A stretch of 64,000 bases of DNA from VYFG01 sp965248685 (GCA_965248685.1 CBDFKC010000002.1:930001-994000); one strand, 5' to 3'; numbered from the stretch's first letter, positions 52,699 through 62,381 are shown. The notes: generated by a model from the letters alone, not told the origin. Made by a program: numbers and translations.

Positions 52699-53796
52699 TT
52701 ACATCGTTACTACTATCTTGCCAATATGCTGCTTTTTCATAAAGGATTGCTGTGCTTTAGCCAGGTCTTTTAAAGGCCAGGTCTCAGCCAAAACGGGTTT
52801 CAATTGCCCGCTTTCAATATACTTTACCAACCTGGCAAAAATTCCCTGGGGAATAACCGTCGCTCCGGTAAACTGCAAATCTCGATAAACCAGTTTACGC
52901 AAATCGAAATCAATCATTGGTCCGGAAATACATCCACTACTGGAGTATCTGCCACCTTGCCTTAGACAGTTAATCAATACGCTAAACGTTTCGCCGCCCA
53001 CAACATCTGCCGCAACATCGATCGACCCACCTGCCAGGTCTTTAATCTCAGATTCCAGATCAGGGTTAGTTCGATCAACTACATGATCTACCCCCAAATC
53101 CAGCAAGCCCTGTTCTTTGCCCCGGCTCGATATCGCAATAACTGTTGCATTACGAATTTTTGCCAGTTGAATCGCCGCGGAACCTACCCCACCAGAAGCA
53201 CCAGAAATTGCAATAGTTTCACGTTCCATTAAACCCGAACGTTCGATGAGGTTTTCTGCGGTACCATAGGCGCAAGCAAATGTTGCCAGTTCCGCATCAG
53301 TGTAATCAGAGTCAATCAAATGGACATTATGTACCGGTGCCAGCGCATACTCTGCATAACCACCATTTGTCTCTGAACCAAAATAGCGTGCAGTAGACAA
53401 ATCTTTAGGATTTCTGCGGTTGAGAAACCAGGGGTCAATTAATACCCGATTACCAATTAAAGCAGAGTCTGCGTCAGGTTTACACTCTCCACCAACAGAC
53501 TCCACTACACCGCACACGTCAGCACCTTGAATCAGCGGAAATTGAATTTCGCTATTGCCCCAACTACCGTCTGCCTCATTGGAATCATCATAACCACCAA
53601 CAACGGCGTCTTCGGTAATTCCCTGCTCTACACCTTTGGAGTACCACGCAGTTCGTGTGTTGATATCGGTATTATTTAATCCGCAGGCATGGACTCGAAT
53701 TAATACCTCGCCTTTACCTGTCACCGGTTTTTCTACATCTTCCCGGTATTCCAGTTTATCCAGTCCACCATGGCCTGTCAGTAATACTGCTTTCAA
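52699..53796 (-). CDS. Medium-chain dehydrogenase/quinone-oxidoreductase-like protein
   Basis: 365 residues of the MDR family. GHG-type start KAVLLTGHGGLDKLEYRE, nucleotide motif SGASGGVGSAAIQLAK and RGGRYSSSGCISG. Zinc ligands of classical ADH are lacking. It would reduce an enone, aldehyde or quinone with NADPH. Its start overlaps the Rieske oxygenase stop by 4 bases, so it may supply a redox step in the same pathway; it lacks the FeS domain of a Rieske reductase. Confidence 0.82.
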   Translation of the reverse strand: MKAVLLTGHGGLDKLEYREDVEKPVTGKGEVLIRVHACGLNNTDINTRTAWYSKGVEQGITEDAVVGGYDDSNEADGSWGNSEIQFPLIQGADVCGVVESVGGECKPDADSALIGNRVLIDPWFLNRRNPKDLSTARYFGSETNGGYAEYALAPVHNVHLIDSDYTDAELATFACAYGTAENLIERSGLMERETIAISGASGGVGSAAIQLAKIRNATVIAISSRGKEQGLLDLGVDHVVDRTNPDLESEIKDLAGGSIDVAADVVGGETFSVLINCLRQGGRYSSSGCISGPMIDFDLRKLVYRDLQFTGATVIPQGIFARLVKYIESGQLKPVLAETWPLKDLAKAQQSFMKKQHIGKIVVTM

Positions 53797-54968
53797 CTTT
53801 CCGCCACCATTGTGTTATAGACTAATCTGGCAAAGTGTTGCAAAACCGGATCCCAGTACGGCGATAACACCCCCCCATCAAATCCCTCTGAAGACCTGCC
53901 AGCTTGCATCCGTTCGATCACCCCTACATCTTCATTATTCAAATCATGCCAATTTTGCACAACGGTATTTCGCCCTGCCGTGTATTCTTCGGATGTGGCA
54001 CCCTCACCAATAAAATAGAGCGCAATGGTTTCCTTACATCGATCAATTCCCATCGGAGTCGCTATAAACACATCCACTTGATCCGGAAATATTTCAAATG
54101 CAAAGTTTGGAAACAACACAAACCAATCTCCACGATTCTGTTTGTCTTTGGGCAAATTTGGAAAGTACGGCAGACCTTCGCCTCTGGCAGGGTCCGTTTT
54201 CTGAAACGTGTAACCACATTTCAGCACGTGATTTTCGAAGGTTGGAGGGTCACGCTCCGCCATACTGACAAATGAATTCAACCAGGGATGGCAGGAAAAC
54301 ACATGGTATGGCTCAATAAAGTTTTCAATCGCCAGTTTCCAATTCGCCTTTATATCAAACTCCAATGCATCACCAAAATGCAAATCACTAAAATCGTATC
54401 CGTCCAAATATTTGGCAATAGGCGCAATGTATTCGCAGAGCTCAGACGCATTGCCATCGAGATTCACAAACACCCAGTCATGCCAGGTTTCACATCTTAC
54501 CTCCTTCAAATCAGCACGATGACAACTCGATTGGTTAATATCATGTTTTTCTCCACCATAAAAATGTGGGCGTGCTAACAATTTTCCCTGAAGACTATAA
54601 CTCCAGGAATGATTCGGGCAGACAAATGATTTTTTATCGCAAAGGGTTTCATTAACTAATCGGGCTCCACGATGGCGGCAAACGTTATGAAATGCGCGGA
54701 CCACATTATCGTCACCTTTCACTAATACCAGTGGAGCGCCGGCTATATCCACCGGAATCATCGTTCCTGGTTTATCAAGCTTATGCGCAAACTCTGCAAA
54801 CACCCAAGTTTTACGAAATACGGTTTTCTGTTCAAACTGATAAAACGCATTACTTGTATAGGCTACATTAGGCAAAGCTGAACCATTTTCTGTAGCTACA
54901 TTAAGTCGATTCACCAAATCATCATCGAAAAAGTCCGCTACAGTTGAGTGATTGGTAGTTGGAGCCAT
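53793..54968 (-). CDS. Rieske non-heme iron oxygenase, stachydrine/carnitine-monooxygenase type
   Basis: 391 residues if started at the ATG at 54968 (MAPTTNHSTV); a codon at 55061 is in frame but would run through the regulatory palindrome. Rieske centre: VCRHRGARL and FVCPNHSWSY (C-x-H, C-x2-H). Mononuclear iron in NFIEPYHVFSCHP. The family removes methyl groups from quaternary amines (stachydrine, hydroxyproline betaine) or cleaves carnitine. Its reductase is not adjacent. First gene of the operon with MDR and enolase-type enzyme. Confidence 0.83.
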   Translation of the reverse strand: MAPTTNHSTVADFFDDDLVNRLNVATENGSALPNVAYTSNAFYQFEQKTVFRKTWVFAEFAHKLDKPGTMIPVDIAGAPLVLVKGDDNVVRAFHNVCRHRGARLVNETLCDKKSFVCPNHSWSYSLQGKLLARPHFYGGEKHDINQSSCHRADLKEVRCETWHDWVFVNLDGNASELCEYIAPIAKYLDGYDFSDLHFGDALEFDIKANWKLAIENFIEPYHVFSCHPWLNSFVSMAERDPPTFENHVLKCGYTFQKTDPARGEGLPYFPNLPKDKQNRGDWFVLFPNFAFEIFPDQVDVFIATPMGIDRCKETIALYFIGEGATSEEYTAGRNTVVQNWHDLNNEDVGVIERMQAGRSSEGFDGGVLSPYWDPVLQHFARLVYNTMVAES

Positions 54969-55005
54969 GGTAAAGATTGTGAAAATTGGAAATATTTTTT
55001 TAATA

Positions 55006-55035
55006 AAATGAAAATATAGTGCTATATTTTCATTT
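55006..55035. promoter_or_regulatory. 30-base palindrome in the divergent demethylation promoter
   Basis: Perfect 14-base arms AAATGAAAATATAG (55006-55019) and CTATATTTTCATTT (55022-55035) separated by TG, midway between the Rieske gene and the demethylase gene. Strong candidate operator for the XRE-cupin regulator at 57017, controlling both directions. Confidence 0.75.
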
Positions 55036-55070
55036 AAGCAACCCGTTTTCTCAGAAACCATTCAGGATTT

Positions 55071-57029
55071 ATGTTCCAGAATCTACTGCAACCAATCAGC
55101 CTCGGACCAACAAAGATTCGAAACCGGGTCTTTAATCCCCCCCACGGCACTACGCTGGGACATGATGGTATCGCAACAAAGCAATTAATCGCCTACCACC
55201 AGGCTCGCGCCCGAGGAGGCGTTGGTTTGATTATTCTGGAAGGTATGACCCATCACCCCAGCTATGGATACAAAGAATCCTTTCTCTATGCTGGCAGCGA
55301 CGACATCATTCCCGGAATGAAAAGACTGGGTAAAGCTTGCAGGAAAAATGAAACCCCGGTATTCGGTCAGCTTTTTCATGCAGGCCGCGCTGTTCGTTTA
55401 AGTCATGATGGTTCCAAACCCCTTACCTACTCGGCCTCGGATATTCCGGACGAACGATATCGAGTAATCTCCGTGCCAATGCCAACGGATATGGTGTGGG
55501 AAATTATCGAAAGTTATGTCAATGCCGCTGGTCGATTAGCCGAGGCCGAACTCGATGGTGTGGAGATACTTGCCAGCATGGGATATTTAATTTCCCAGTT
55601 TCTTAACCCGGCTATCAATAATCGGCAAGATGAATTTGGTGGCAGCCTGGAAAACAGGATGCGGTTGCTCAGGGAAATCGTTACCCGTACCAGAGTAAAA
55701 ATTGGCGACGACAAAACGCTGGGAATTCGAATTACGTTAGATGAAAAAATTGACAACGGAATGGATGGCGATGAAATCGTTAAGGTATGCCAATCACTGG
55801 AAACGGATAACAATCTTGATTATTTCAGCGTCATCTCCGGCACCACCGCGGCCCCTGGAGGTTGGGTACATGTGTTTCCCCCAATGGCCGTGCCAGAAGC
55901 CTTTGTTGCCAATGATGCCGAACGCCTGAAGCAGTCGTTGAGTAAACCTGTATTAGTTGCCGGAAGAATCAACCAACCACAGGTTGCCGAAGAAATCCTG
56001 TCCTCTGGAAAAGCCGATATGGTGGGCATCGCCCGAGCGTTGATAGCTGACCCTGAATTTGTCAATAAGTTTTCTTCTGAAAAAAGCAAAGATATACGAG
56101 CCTGCATCGGATGTAATCAAGCCTGCGTGGGTCATCGCCTGGCACATCATGCTGTGTCCTGTATTCAAAATCCTGTGAGTGGACGGGAGTTGGAATTTTC
56201 CAGAGGTGAGAAATCTAATATCGCAAAATCCGTATTGGTAGTAGGCGGCGGACCAGGAGGAATGAAAGCCGCGGTGACTGCAGCAAAACGGGGGCATCAA
56301 GTTCAATTGCTGGAAACATCAAATAAACTCGGGGGCCAGGTCCTGTTGGCAGAGAAGCTCCCTGGTCGCGCAGAATTCGGCGGTGTTACAACGAACTTGA
56401 CTCATGAACTTATGCAATCCAACGTCGAAGTCCATTTAAATACTGAAGTAGATGTAAATACGATTAAAAATATTGACCCACACACCATCATATTGGCAAC
56501 GGGAGCCACACCTCGTTTACCCGACGTCGAAGTAAATGGTGTCGATTTAGTAGACTCATGGAGCGTAATTGATGGTACCCAGAAAGTAGGTCAGCGGGTT
56601 GTCATAGCGGATTGGGCATGCGACTGGAGTGGATTGGGCATTGCGCAAAAACTCGCCATGAACGGGCATCATGTTCGGTTGCTTTGTGGTGCAAGTGTGC
56701 CGGGAGAGTCGTTACAGGGCATCGTTCGGGATCAATGGATTGGAGAGTTGCACGCATTGGATATAGAGATGATTCCCTTTGCGCGATTTTATGGCGCGCA
56801 AGAGAACACCGCTTACTTTCAACATATGACAAGTGAGCAACCCATAATTTGTGAAAATGTCGACACTATTGTTAGTTGCTATGCGCCCAAGTCAAACAAC
56901 CAGCATCCATGGATGGAAAACCTCATGGAAAGCTTGAATGTAGATATTCAACTCATCGGCGATGCTATTTCCCCTCGTACGGTAGAAGAAGCAGTATTAG
57001 AGGGGTTTAAAAGCGCATGGCAAATTTAA
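55071..57029 (+). CDS. OYE-type N-demethylase (dimethylglycine/N-methylproline demethylase-like)
   Basis: 652 residues. N-terminal FMN barrel of the old yellow enzyme family (NRVFNPPHGTTLG, FGQLFHAGRA, QFLNPAINNRQDEFGGS), then an FeS cluster CIGCNQACVGHRLAHH with a later Cys (VSCIQNP), and a C-terminal FAD/NAD domain (VLVVGGGPGGMKAA). This matches 2,4-dienoyl-CoA-reductase-like demethylases such as StcD/HpbJ, which oxidise N-methyl groups to formaldehyde. Divergent from the Rieske operon; overlaps the regulator by 13 bases. Confidence 0.84.
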   Translation: MFQNLLQPISLGPTKIRNRVFNPPHGTTLGHDGIATKQLIAYHQARARGGVGLIILEGMTHHPSYGYKESFLYAGSDDIIPGMKRLGKACRKNETPVFGQLFHAGRAVRLSHDGSKPLTYSASDIPDERYRVISVPMPTDMVWEIIESYVNAAGRLAEAELDGVEILASMGYLISQFLNPAINNRQDEFGGSLENRMRLLREIVTRTRVKIGDDKTLGIRITLDEKIDNGMDGDEIVKVCQSLETDNNLDYFSVISGTTAAPGGWVHVFPPMAVPEAFVANDAERLKQSLSKPVLVAGRINQPQVAEEILSSGKADMVGIARALIADPEFVNKFSSEKSKDIRACIGCNQACVGHRLAHHAVSCIQNPVSGRELEFSRGEKSNIAKSVLVVGGGPGGMKAAVTAAKRGHQVQLLETSNKLGGQVLLAEKLPGRAEFGGVTTNLTHELMQSNVEVHLNTEVDVNTIKNIDPHTIILATGATPRLPDVEVNGVDLVDSWSVIDGTQKVGQRVVIADWACDWSGLGIAQKLAMNGHHVRLLCGASVPGESLQGIVRDQWIGELHALDIEMIPFARFYGAQENTAYFQHMTSEQPIICENVDTIVSCYAPKSNNQHPWMENLMESLNVDIQLIGDAISPRTVEEAVLEGFKSAWQI

Positions 57030-57646
57030 CAGCCGTGAATACCAAAGCTGACGACAAATTAGCCAACCTTGGCAATGAAATTCGCCAGCTTCGCAAAGTT
57101 CGTGGGCTCACCCTGGAACAGATGTCCTCAGCCACCGGAAAATCCGTAGGATTTCTCAGTCAGGTAGAGCGCAATATCACCAAACCTTCCGTTGCTGCCC
57201 TGCAAAAAATATCCGAAGCTTTGGACATTCATATAGGCTGGTTTTTCCCTGCTGACGGGGCCGAACAAAGTGAAGATGAAAAGCAATATGTAGTCAGAAA
57301 AGCCAACCGACGTCGATTATCTTATTCTGCTTTATCCAACACCGACTATCTTGGACTACATGATCATTTACTATCGACAAATTTGAATGGTCAATTAGCC
57401 ATGGGCATTTCCCGTTATGAACCAGGTGCTTCAACTGGAGATGATAGTTATCGCCATGATGGAGAAGAAGCGGGTATTATTCTATCTGGACTACTAGAAT
57501 TGATCATCGACGATAAGGTTTACATTCTCGAACAAGGTGACAGCTTTTCATTTGATAGCAGTTTGAACCACCGATTCGCCAATGCATCCAAAACTGAAGA
57601 TACCGTCGTGGTATGGGCTAATTCCCCTATTAGCCTAAGGTATTAG
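57017..57646 (+). CDS. XRE-cupin transcriptional regulator
   Basis: 209 residues. HTH at about 20-75 (LTLEQMSSATGKSVGFLSQV) and a cupin_2 sensor in the C-terminal half (RHDGEEAGIILSGLLEL, GDSFSFDSSLNHRF). Common in amine and amino acid catabolism; the cupin binds the effector. Translation is coupled to the demethylase. Likely acts at the 55006-55035 palindrome (inference). Confidence 0.85.
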   Translation: MANLTAVNTKADDKLANLGNEIRQLRKVRGLTLEQMSSATGKSVGFLSQVERNITKPSVAALQKISEALDIHIGWFFPADGAEQSEDEKQYVVRKANRRRLSYSALSNTDYLGLHDHLLSTNLNGQLAMGISRYEPGASTGDDSYRHDGEEAGIILSGLLELIIDDKVYILEQGDSFSFDSSLNHRFANASKTEDTVVVWANSPISLRY

Positions 57647-57857
57647 GTGGATCGGTAATAATCTACCAAGGGGGCATCAGCACAGCACTTTATTGACAGC
57701 AGAAATGACTTCATCGCCCACTCGTTCCATAGATTTAAAAATGTATTTATAGGATATCGATCGCGGCATATTGCATAAACACACGCAGGTGGGTCATCCT
57801 ACAATCGTTTACGTCATCGTGCACCACATGACTTACAACGTAAAGGTGTGATGGGCG

Positions 57858-59126
57858 CTACTTGAATTCAAAAGCGGTAGACCATGAGTTTAAGAACTGC
57901 CTCCTCCAAAGTAGATTTCTATCGACAATTGACAATTCTACTTCATCGCATATCTCATCCCAATGGTGCTCGATCAGTCGAATTTGGTTTGTGAAAATGT
58001 TCTGAGCTTCATTAGGGTCCAACAAAAAATTATGCGCTGCATTTAGGCAGGTTTGTAATTGACTTAAATTATTGGTGCCAGAAATCATCATGGCTTGTGA
58101 TGCTTCATTTCCGGTTCGCCCCTGCGGGCAGATATCATAAGCTGGTGTGAGACTGAGTTTTTTCCCATTCCAAAAAGCCGAGTGATTGCGCGCATGATCG
58201 TCTGTATTGCCACACAAGATATTGAACACCATTCTTGAGAACAACTCTCTTAATGTGTATTTAGGCTCAATAAATTTGTGCCGAATTATTTCTGCCAGAG
58301 TTTCATAGCTGGCATAACGGGCGTGCATTTCATCTAGTTTTAGTAGGGAGAGTACGGATATCATCAGCTTCCGTGTGTATCCATGATCGCCGAGTTGTCG
58401 ATCAAAACGCTCGACCAGAAGTACATCTTTATTCGCTGCTTTTGCTAGTTTTACAGGAGCCACATCTAAGCCGACTAGCGCCGCCAACCGCATGGCGATG
58501 TATTCTGCTTTCACAACGCTGTACAAGTCTGCGCTGGTAGAGAATTTAGCAACGTATTTAACATCTTTGTCTTCGATCAGTGCTTTAGGTCTGGCACCAC
58601 CAATTGAGCTGCCGTGCATTAGTGCCTGATCTAGCTCCGGTTGCAGCGGAATACCCTTCTGAACGCGTTCGGCTGATTCAAGTAGCTCTTCGAGCGAGGC
58701 ACTCTGCGCTGAACGTGGCTGATATTCGGCAGGAGATAATTGAAAATCGAGCGCACCAATTCGGTCTGACCCAGAGGAAATGAGGTACGTCAATTCATCC
58801 AGTTGGGCAGTATCTGTGTTTGCTCCTTTTGAGCCCAGCAGGCGATTCATGATTACACGTCTTCCCCAGGCATCCGGAGCTGCGTCTCTTAGACAACCTG
58901 GCATAGTTAGCCCATGGAACAACGGCAATAGACCCGACCGTAGCGGCAATTCATCTGGAGCTAACGCAATGCCAGGAGATGAATCACTGACTCTTTCAAG
59001 GTAACTCTTACCATAGTTAAATTGCAGACCGTCGCCTATTGCCTGCAACCTGCCAGCGACAATTGGCTTGACTTGTTCTGGCAGCCAAACCCAGACAAAT
59101 GCTTCAGTAGTGGGATCAGAAGTCAT
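57858..59126 (-). CDS. hipA: HipA-type serine/threonine kinase toxin
   Basis: 422 residues. HipA blocks: CLRDAAPDAWGRRV, GSSIGGARPKALI (nucleotide-binding loop), VERFDRQ and NILCGNTDDHARNHSAFW with the catalytic and Mg-binding Asp residues, plus YDICPQ. HipA kinases phosphorylate aminoacyl-tRNA synthetases and stop growth. It overlaps hipB by 11 bases, in the standard antitoxin-first order. Confidence 0.9.
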   Translation of the reverse strand: MTSDPTTEAFVWVWLPEQVKPIVAGRLQAIGDGLQFNYGKSYLERVSDSSPGIALAPDELPLRSGLLPLFHGLTMPGCLRDAAPDAWGRRVIMNRLLGSKGANTDTAQLDELTYLISSGSDRIGALDFQLSPAEYQPRSAQSASLEELLESAERVQKGIPLQPELDQALMHGSSIGGARPKALIEDKDVKYVAKFSTSADLYSVVKAEYIAMRLAALVGLDVAPVKLAKAANKDVLLVERFDRQLGDHGYTRKLMISVLSLLKLDEMHARYASYETLAEIIRHKFIEPKYTLRELFSRMVFNILCGNTDDHARNHSAFWNGKKLSLTPAYDICPQGRTGNEASQAMMISGTNNLSQLQTCLNAAHNFLLDPNEAQNIFTNQIRLIEHHWDEICDEVELSIVDRNLLWRRQFLNSWSTAFEFK

Positions 59127-59454
59127 CGTTCACGTTCTGTCGCGGTTTGTGTACCGACTTTGGAAGCAATGCCAGCTTTTCGTTAGCCTGGTTTATTTTC
59201 TGCGATAGTTGCCTGGAGTCCAGCTCAAACAGTGGTACACCGGCAATAGTTGCCACCTCGAACGCTGCACCAATAGAACAATTAGGATCTCCTTTTTCTA
59301 TGCGTTGAACCAATCCACGTGAAATACCGGCTCGATCAGATAACTCTTGAACAGTTATTTTGCGTTCTTTGCGAGCAATGCGAACCAATCTCCCTAGCAA
59401 TTCAATTGCTGAGAGACTATGAGTGGATATGGGTTTATTTGATGTTTTTGGCAT
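59116..59454 (-). CDS. hipB: HipB-type HTH antitoxin
   Basis: 112 residues. HTH RKITVQELSDRAGISRGLVQ and IEKGDPNCSIGAAFEVA. Represses the operon and neutralises HipA. Two direct repeats upstream are probable binding sites. Confidence 0.88.
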   Translation of the reverse strand: MPKTSNKPISTHSLSAIELLGRLVRIARKERKITVQELSDRAGISRGLVQRIEKGDPNCSIGAAFEVATIAGVPLFELDSRQLSQKINQANEKLALLPKSVHKPRQNVNDDF

Positions 59455-59507
59455 ATATGACCTATATATAACTCATATTCTTATAATATGATCTATATAT
59501 AAATCAT
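59455..59507. promoter_or_regulatory. Two 22-base direct repeats, probable HipB operators
   Basis: Copies at 59455-59476 and 59486-59507 differ at two of 22 positions and are 31 bases apart, about three helical turns. Each is itself a near-palindrome (ATGA ... TCAT). They start at the base next to the hipB ATG, so binding would block transcription. Confidence 0.7.
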
Positions 59508-59860
59508 TTTATGTCAATTGATTGACGTTTACAAGGGCGATTGTGTGTTAAGACTAATGGGAAAGGTCAGAACGTGTAGCCGACCGCTTGAAAACCTGTC
59601 CTACCATACAGTGGATGTTTTACAAATGAGAACAGAGCAACTTTATGATCTATTGAAAGCACCTCAGTCGTATCTGCCCTGCTTTTTGTAGAGCGGACGT
59701 CCGTTTTTAGCGAGGCCTTGCGTTCAGATATAAGCTTCCCCAGCTTTATCTCCAGCTGTACCAGCTTCCCAGATTGATTTTTGGTTGATGCGACGTTAAA
59801 AAATCTATTCCAAACGCAGCTAATTTACGGGGAAATACACAACATGTTGACGATGTAATG
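59508..59860. other. 353-base gap, no gene seen
   Basis: Contains a short perfect palindrome CGGACGTCCG followed by TTTTT (about 59695-59710), possibly a small terminator-like element. No open frame of useful size and no RNA gene recognised. Confidence 0.4.
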
Positions 59861-61270
59861 CTAATTACTTGGCACAGGTACAAGAGGTTTTAGTGGCGAG
59901 AGGAAGGACTTACTCTTAAACCCCGCATAATTAGCTGAATATCGCGTTAAGTTGAAATAGTAACCGCTTTTCAGGAAGCCGAGTTCCTCACAAGAGACTT
60001 CGTTCCATTGTCGAATGTAATCCGGCCTGGTTTTTGGTTCACTGCCTTCACCGATGGTGCAAAACGGACTTATATATTTCCACACGATCTCACCGTCCGG
60101 TGTAATTTCTATAAAAACACCCTGGTTGCTGAATGCGATCAGCGTATTACCATTCGGCAATCGCTGGGCAGAAGACTGACGCCCATCATCGAATTTTCCT
60201 TGAAAGTTGTATGACCAGTTGGTGTCTGCCGGGCCAAAGATTCCATCTTCCAGAAAATACTCCCCTGTGTGTTGATTACCTTGTATTGGTGGTCGAACTT
60301 GATCGACTTGATCATGCAAATTGTTAAACCAGAGTATATCGCCTACGCCATTTTCCTTATCGCTGCCATAGTGATAACCAAACTCTGATTCTTTAATCCA
60401 GTGCGAGTTATGTTGCCCCGATGTTTTTATTTCACCGGGCATGTTGTAGTTGGCAGGATTACCCCAGCGGTAGCGAATATTTCCATATTCCTGTGCGGCT
60501 TCCTGTGTTGTACCGGTATCGTCAATGACAACAAGTTCATTATAACTGTTAAAACTCATCAGTATTTCCTTCCTATGCGCATGAAAATCCAGTGCGTTTA
60601 ATCTTTTGTAACTGGCGACATGAAACAACCCGGGATAGTTGGCCGGGTCTTCGCCTGCCGGAACAACATGGTCCTTTACTTGCCACTCCCATTCGATAGT
60701 TCCCCCTTCACCTGGCCGGATAGACTGCCAGTCACGGTTCCAGTTTTTGTAGTCTGGTTTTACTTTGATGAGTGACTCCGTTCCGTCAGCCAGTATCACA
60801 GAGAGAAGTAACCGGCCATCGGGTAACAGGACAATGTCATGATGGGCGCCAGGGTAGTGGTACTGCCAAACAATGTTGTTATCCCAGTCATATTCCCTGA
60901 TCAGGGCGCCATTGCCAGCACATTTTGACGTGTCATAACACAGATTTCTTATTAGTGTTCCCTTTTCTGTAAAGAGAATTTTCACACCGTTCAAATTGTC
61001 GGGTTCCTTCCACTCCCAAAGGAGATTTCCATCATTGTCGATCAGGTAAACGCCGGTTCCCCGTAGCACGCTGAACAGGGAATAGCCTTCGTTGGCGCCA
61101 TGATTGCAATACAGACCGGCTGTCTGCGATGCTTTCCCTTTGCAACTTCCGGGTTGAGACCATGCCTGGTTAAAGAAGAAGAGGGCGAGAATGGTTATGA
61201 GTCCAATTACCAGCGAACTTGTGTTTTGTGCCATTATTTTGCGGATCATCGATAACACTGAATTCACCAA
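59861..61270 (-). CDS. Arylsulfotransferase (ASST)-like exported protein
   Basis: 469 residues. N-terminal signal/anchor (LVIGLITILALFFFNQAWSQ), then an ASST-type propeller: GVYLIDNDGNLLWEWKEP, AHHDIVLLPDGRLLL, HAHRKEILMSFNSYNE, RLPNGNTLIAFSNQGV and EITPDGEIVWKYISP. ASST moves sulfate between phenols using a catalytic His. The HDI and HAH sites are candidates. Periplasmic; DsbA-type partner genes are not adjacent. Substrate unknown. The start may be a Met at residue 9 or 13. Confidence 0.8.
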   Translation of the reverse strand: MVNSVLSMIRKIMAQNTSSLVIGLITILALFFFNQAWSQPGSCKGKASQTAGLYCNHGANEGYSLFSVLRGTGVYLIDNDGNLLWEWKEPDNLNGVKILFTEKGTLIRNLCYDTSKCAGNGALIREYDWDNNIVWQYHYPGAHHDIVLLPDGRLLLSVILADGTESLIKVKPDYKNWNRDWQSIRPGEGGTIEWEWQVKDHVVPAGEDPANYPGLFHVASYKRLNALDFHAHRKEILMSFNSYNELVVIDDTGTTQEAAQEYGNIRYRWGNPANYNMPGEIKTSGQHNSHWIKESEFGYHYGSDKENGVGDILWFNNLHDQVDQVRPPIQGNQHTGEYFLEDGIFGPADTNWSYNFQGKFDDGRQSSAQRLPNGNTLIAFSNQGVFIEITPDGEIVWKYISPFCTIGEGSEPKTRPDYIRQWNEVSCEELGFLKSGYYFNLTRYSANYAGFKSKSFLSPLKPLVPVPSN

Positions 61271-61407
61271 GCTTACTTACAGATCGGGGTCAGAGTTGCA
61301 ACCATTTCGAAGGGCGTATATCAGAGACCATACCAGCAATTACCGGCCTACGCGACGCCAGTTCACTCTGAGGTCACAACGAACTGGGTTTAGGATGGAG
61401 CTAGAAG

Positions 61408-61454
61408 TGGTGGCCAGGGACAGAATCGAACTGCCGACACGGGGATTTTCAGTC
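61408..61454 (-). tRNA. 3' half of tRNA-Phe (fragment, possible att site)
   Basis: On the minus strand from 61454 to 61408 the sequence runs GACTGAAAATCCCCGTGT, then CGGCAGTTCGATTCTG and TCCCTGGCCACCA. This matches the anticodon loop (GAA), variable loop, T arm and acceptor with CCA of gammaproteobacterial tRNA-Phe. The 5' half is absent: upstream bases do not pair with the anticodon stem or the acceptor. It is a remnant of the kind left as attachment site by integrating elements, not a working tRNA. Confidence 0.75.
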
Positions 61455-61619
61455 TACCGTACAATGGCTTAAGTAAGCCAAATTTTCCACTTTCTTGTAA
61501 AAAAAAACATAAACTCCACTCCAATTGTCATTTTGCACCCTAATGGAGCCACCGATTTGCAGTGTAATGGGTCCACCCATTTTGCGTTAAATCGGTCTTA
61601 AACGGACTGGATTATTCCT

Positions 61620-62381
61620 CTATTTTTTACCTTTATCAAGCTGATCCTGTAGTGGTCTCGGTTGTCGGTAACTTTTGCCATCCAGAATCAATCGATAGGC
61701 GCCATGCTTGAGTCGATCCAACGTGGCAGCGCCCATCAACTTGTTGGGAAAGGCGTCACCCCATTCACCAAAGTCAAGATTGCTAGTGATCACGGTGGGC
61801 TTGCGTTCATAACGCTCAGCAATGAGATCATGGAAGTCTTCGTCTGCCGGTGCACGCAGAGGTTTTAGCCCAAAATCGTCAACAATGAGTAAATCGATCT
61901 GGCTCAATAACTTGAACCGCCTGTCGTAGCTATCATTGGCCCGGGCGGCGTAGAGTGAGCTGAGTAATTGCGCCGCCGTGGTAAACAAGACATCATGGTC
62001 CTGCCTCACCGCAGCATGACCGATTGCCTGGGCAATATGACTTTTGCCGGTACCACACGGCCCAACGATCAGGGTGGCCACCTTCTCGTGGATAAATCGT
62101 CCCGTCATCAGATCATGGATCAGCGCCGAATTGATCTTTGGATTGAAGTCAAAATCGAACTGATCGAGGGTTTTATTGGAACGGAACGCCGCTCTGCGTA
62201 ACCGGAAGTCAAACTTCTTCTGGTCACGCCGAGCCACTTCATCACTCACCAGCAAGGAGAGGAAGTCGGTATACGCCATTTTACCGTCGATGGCTTGTTT
62301 GTTTCTGGACTCCAGCGAGTCAAGGATGCCGGACAGACGGAGCTGTTTGAGCATCGGGGCAAGGTCGGGTTTTGGATTCAT
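61620..62381 (-). CDS. istB: IS21-family helper ATPase IstB
   Basis: 253 residues. AAA+ Walker A GPCGTGKSH and Walker B LLIVDDFG, sensor VITSNLDFGEW. It assists the IstA transposase in target choice. Intact; follows istA by 67 bases. Confidence 0.93.
   Translation of the reverse strand: MNPKPDLAPMLKQLRLSGILDSLESRNKQAIDGKMAYTDFLSLLVSDEVARRDQKKFDFRLRRAAFRSNKTLDQFDFDFNPKINSALIHDLMTGRFIHEKVATLIVGPCGTGKSHIAQAIGHAAVRQDHDVLFTTAAQLLSSLYAARANDSYDRRFKLLSQIDLLIVDDFGLKPLRAPADEDFHDLIAERYERKPTVITSNLDFGEWGDAFPNKLMGAATLDRLKHGAYRLILDGKSYRQPRPLQDQLDKGKK

Noticed and set aside
61408..61454. Functional tRNA-Phe
   Set aside because: The D arm, the 5' acceptor strand and one side of the anticodon stem are missing.
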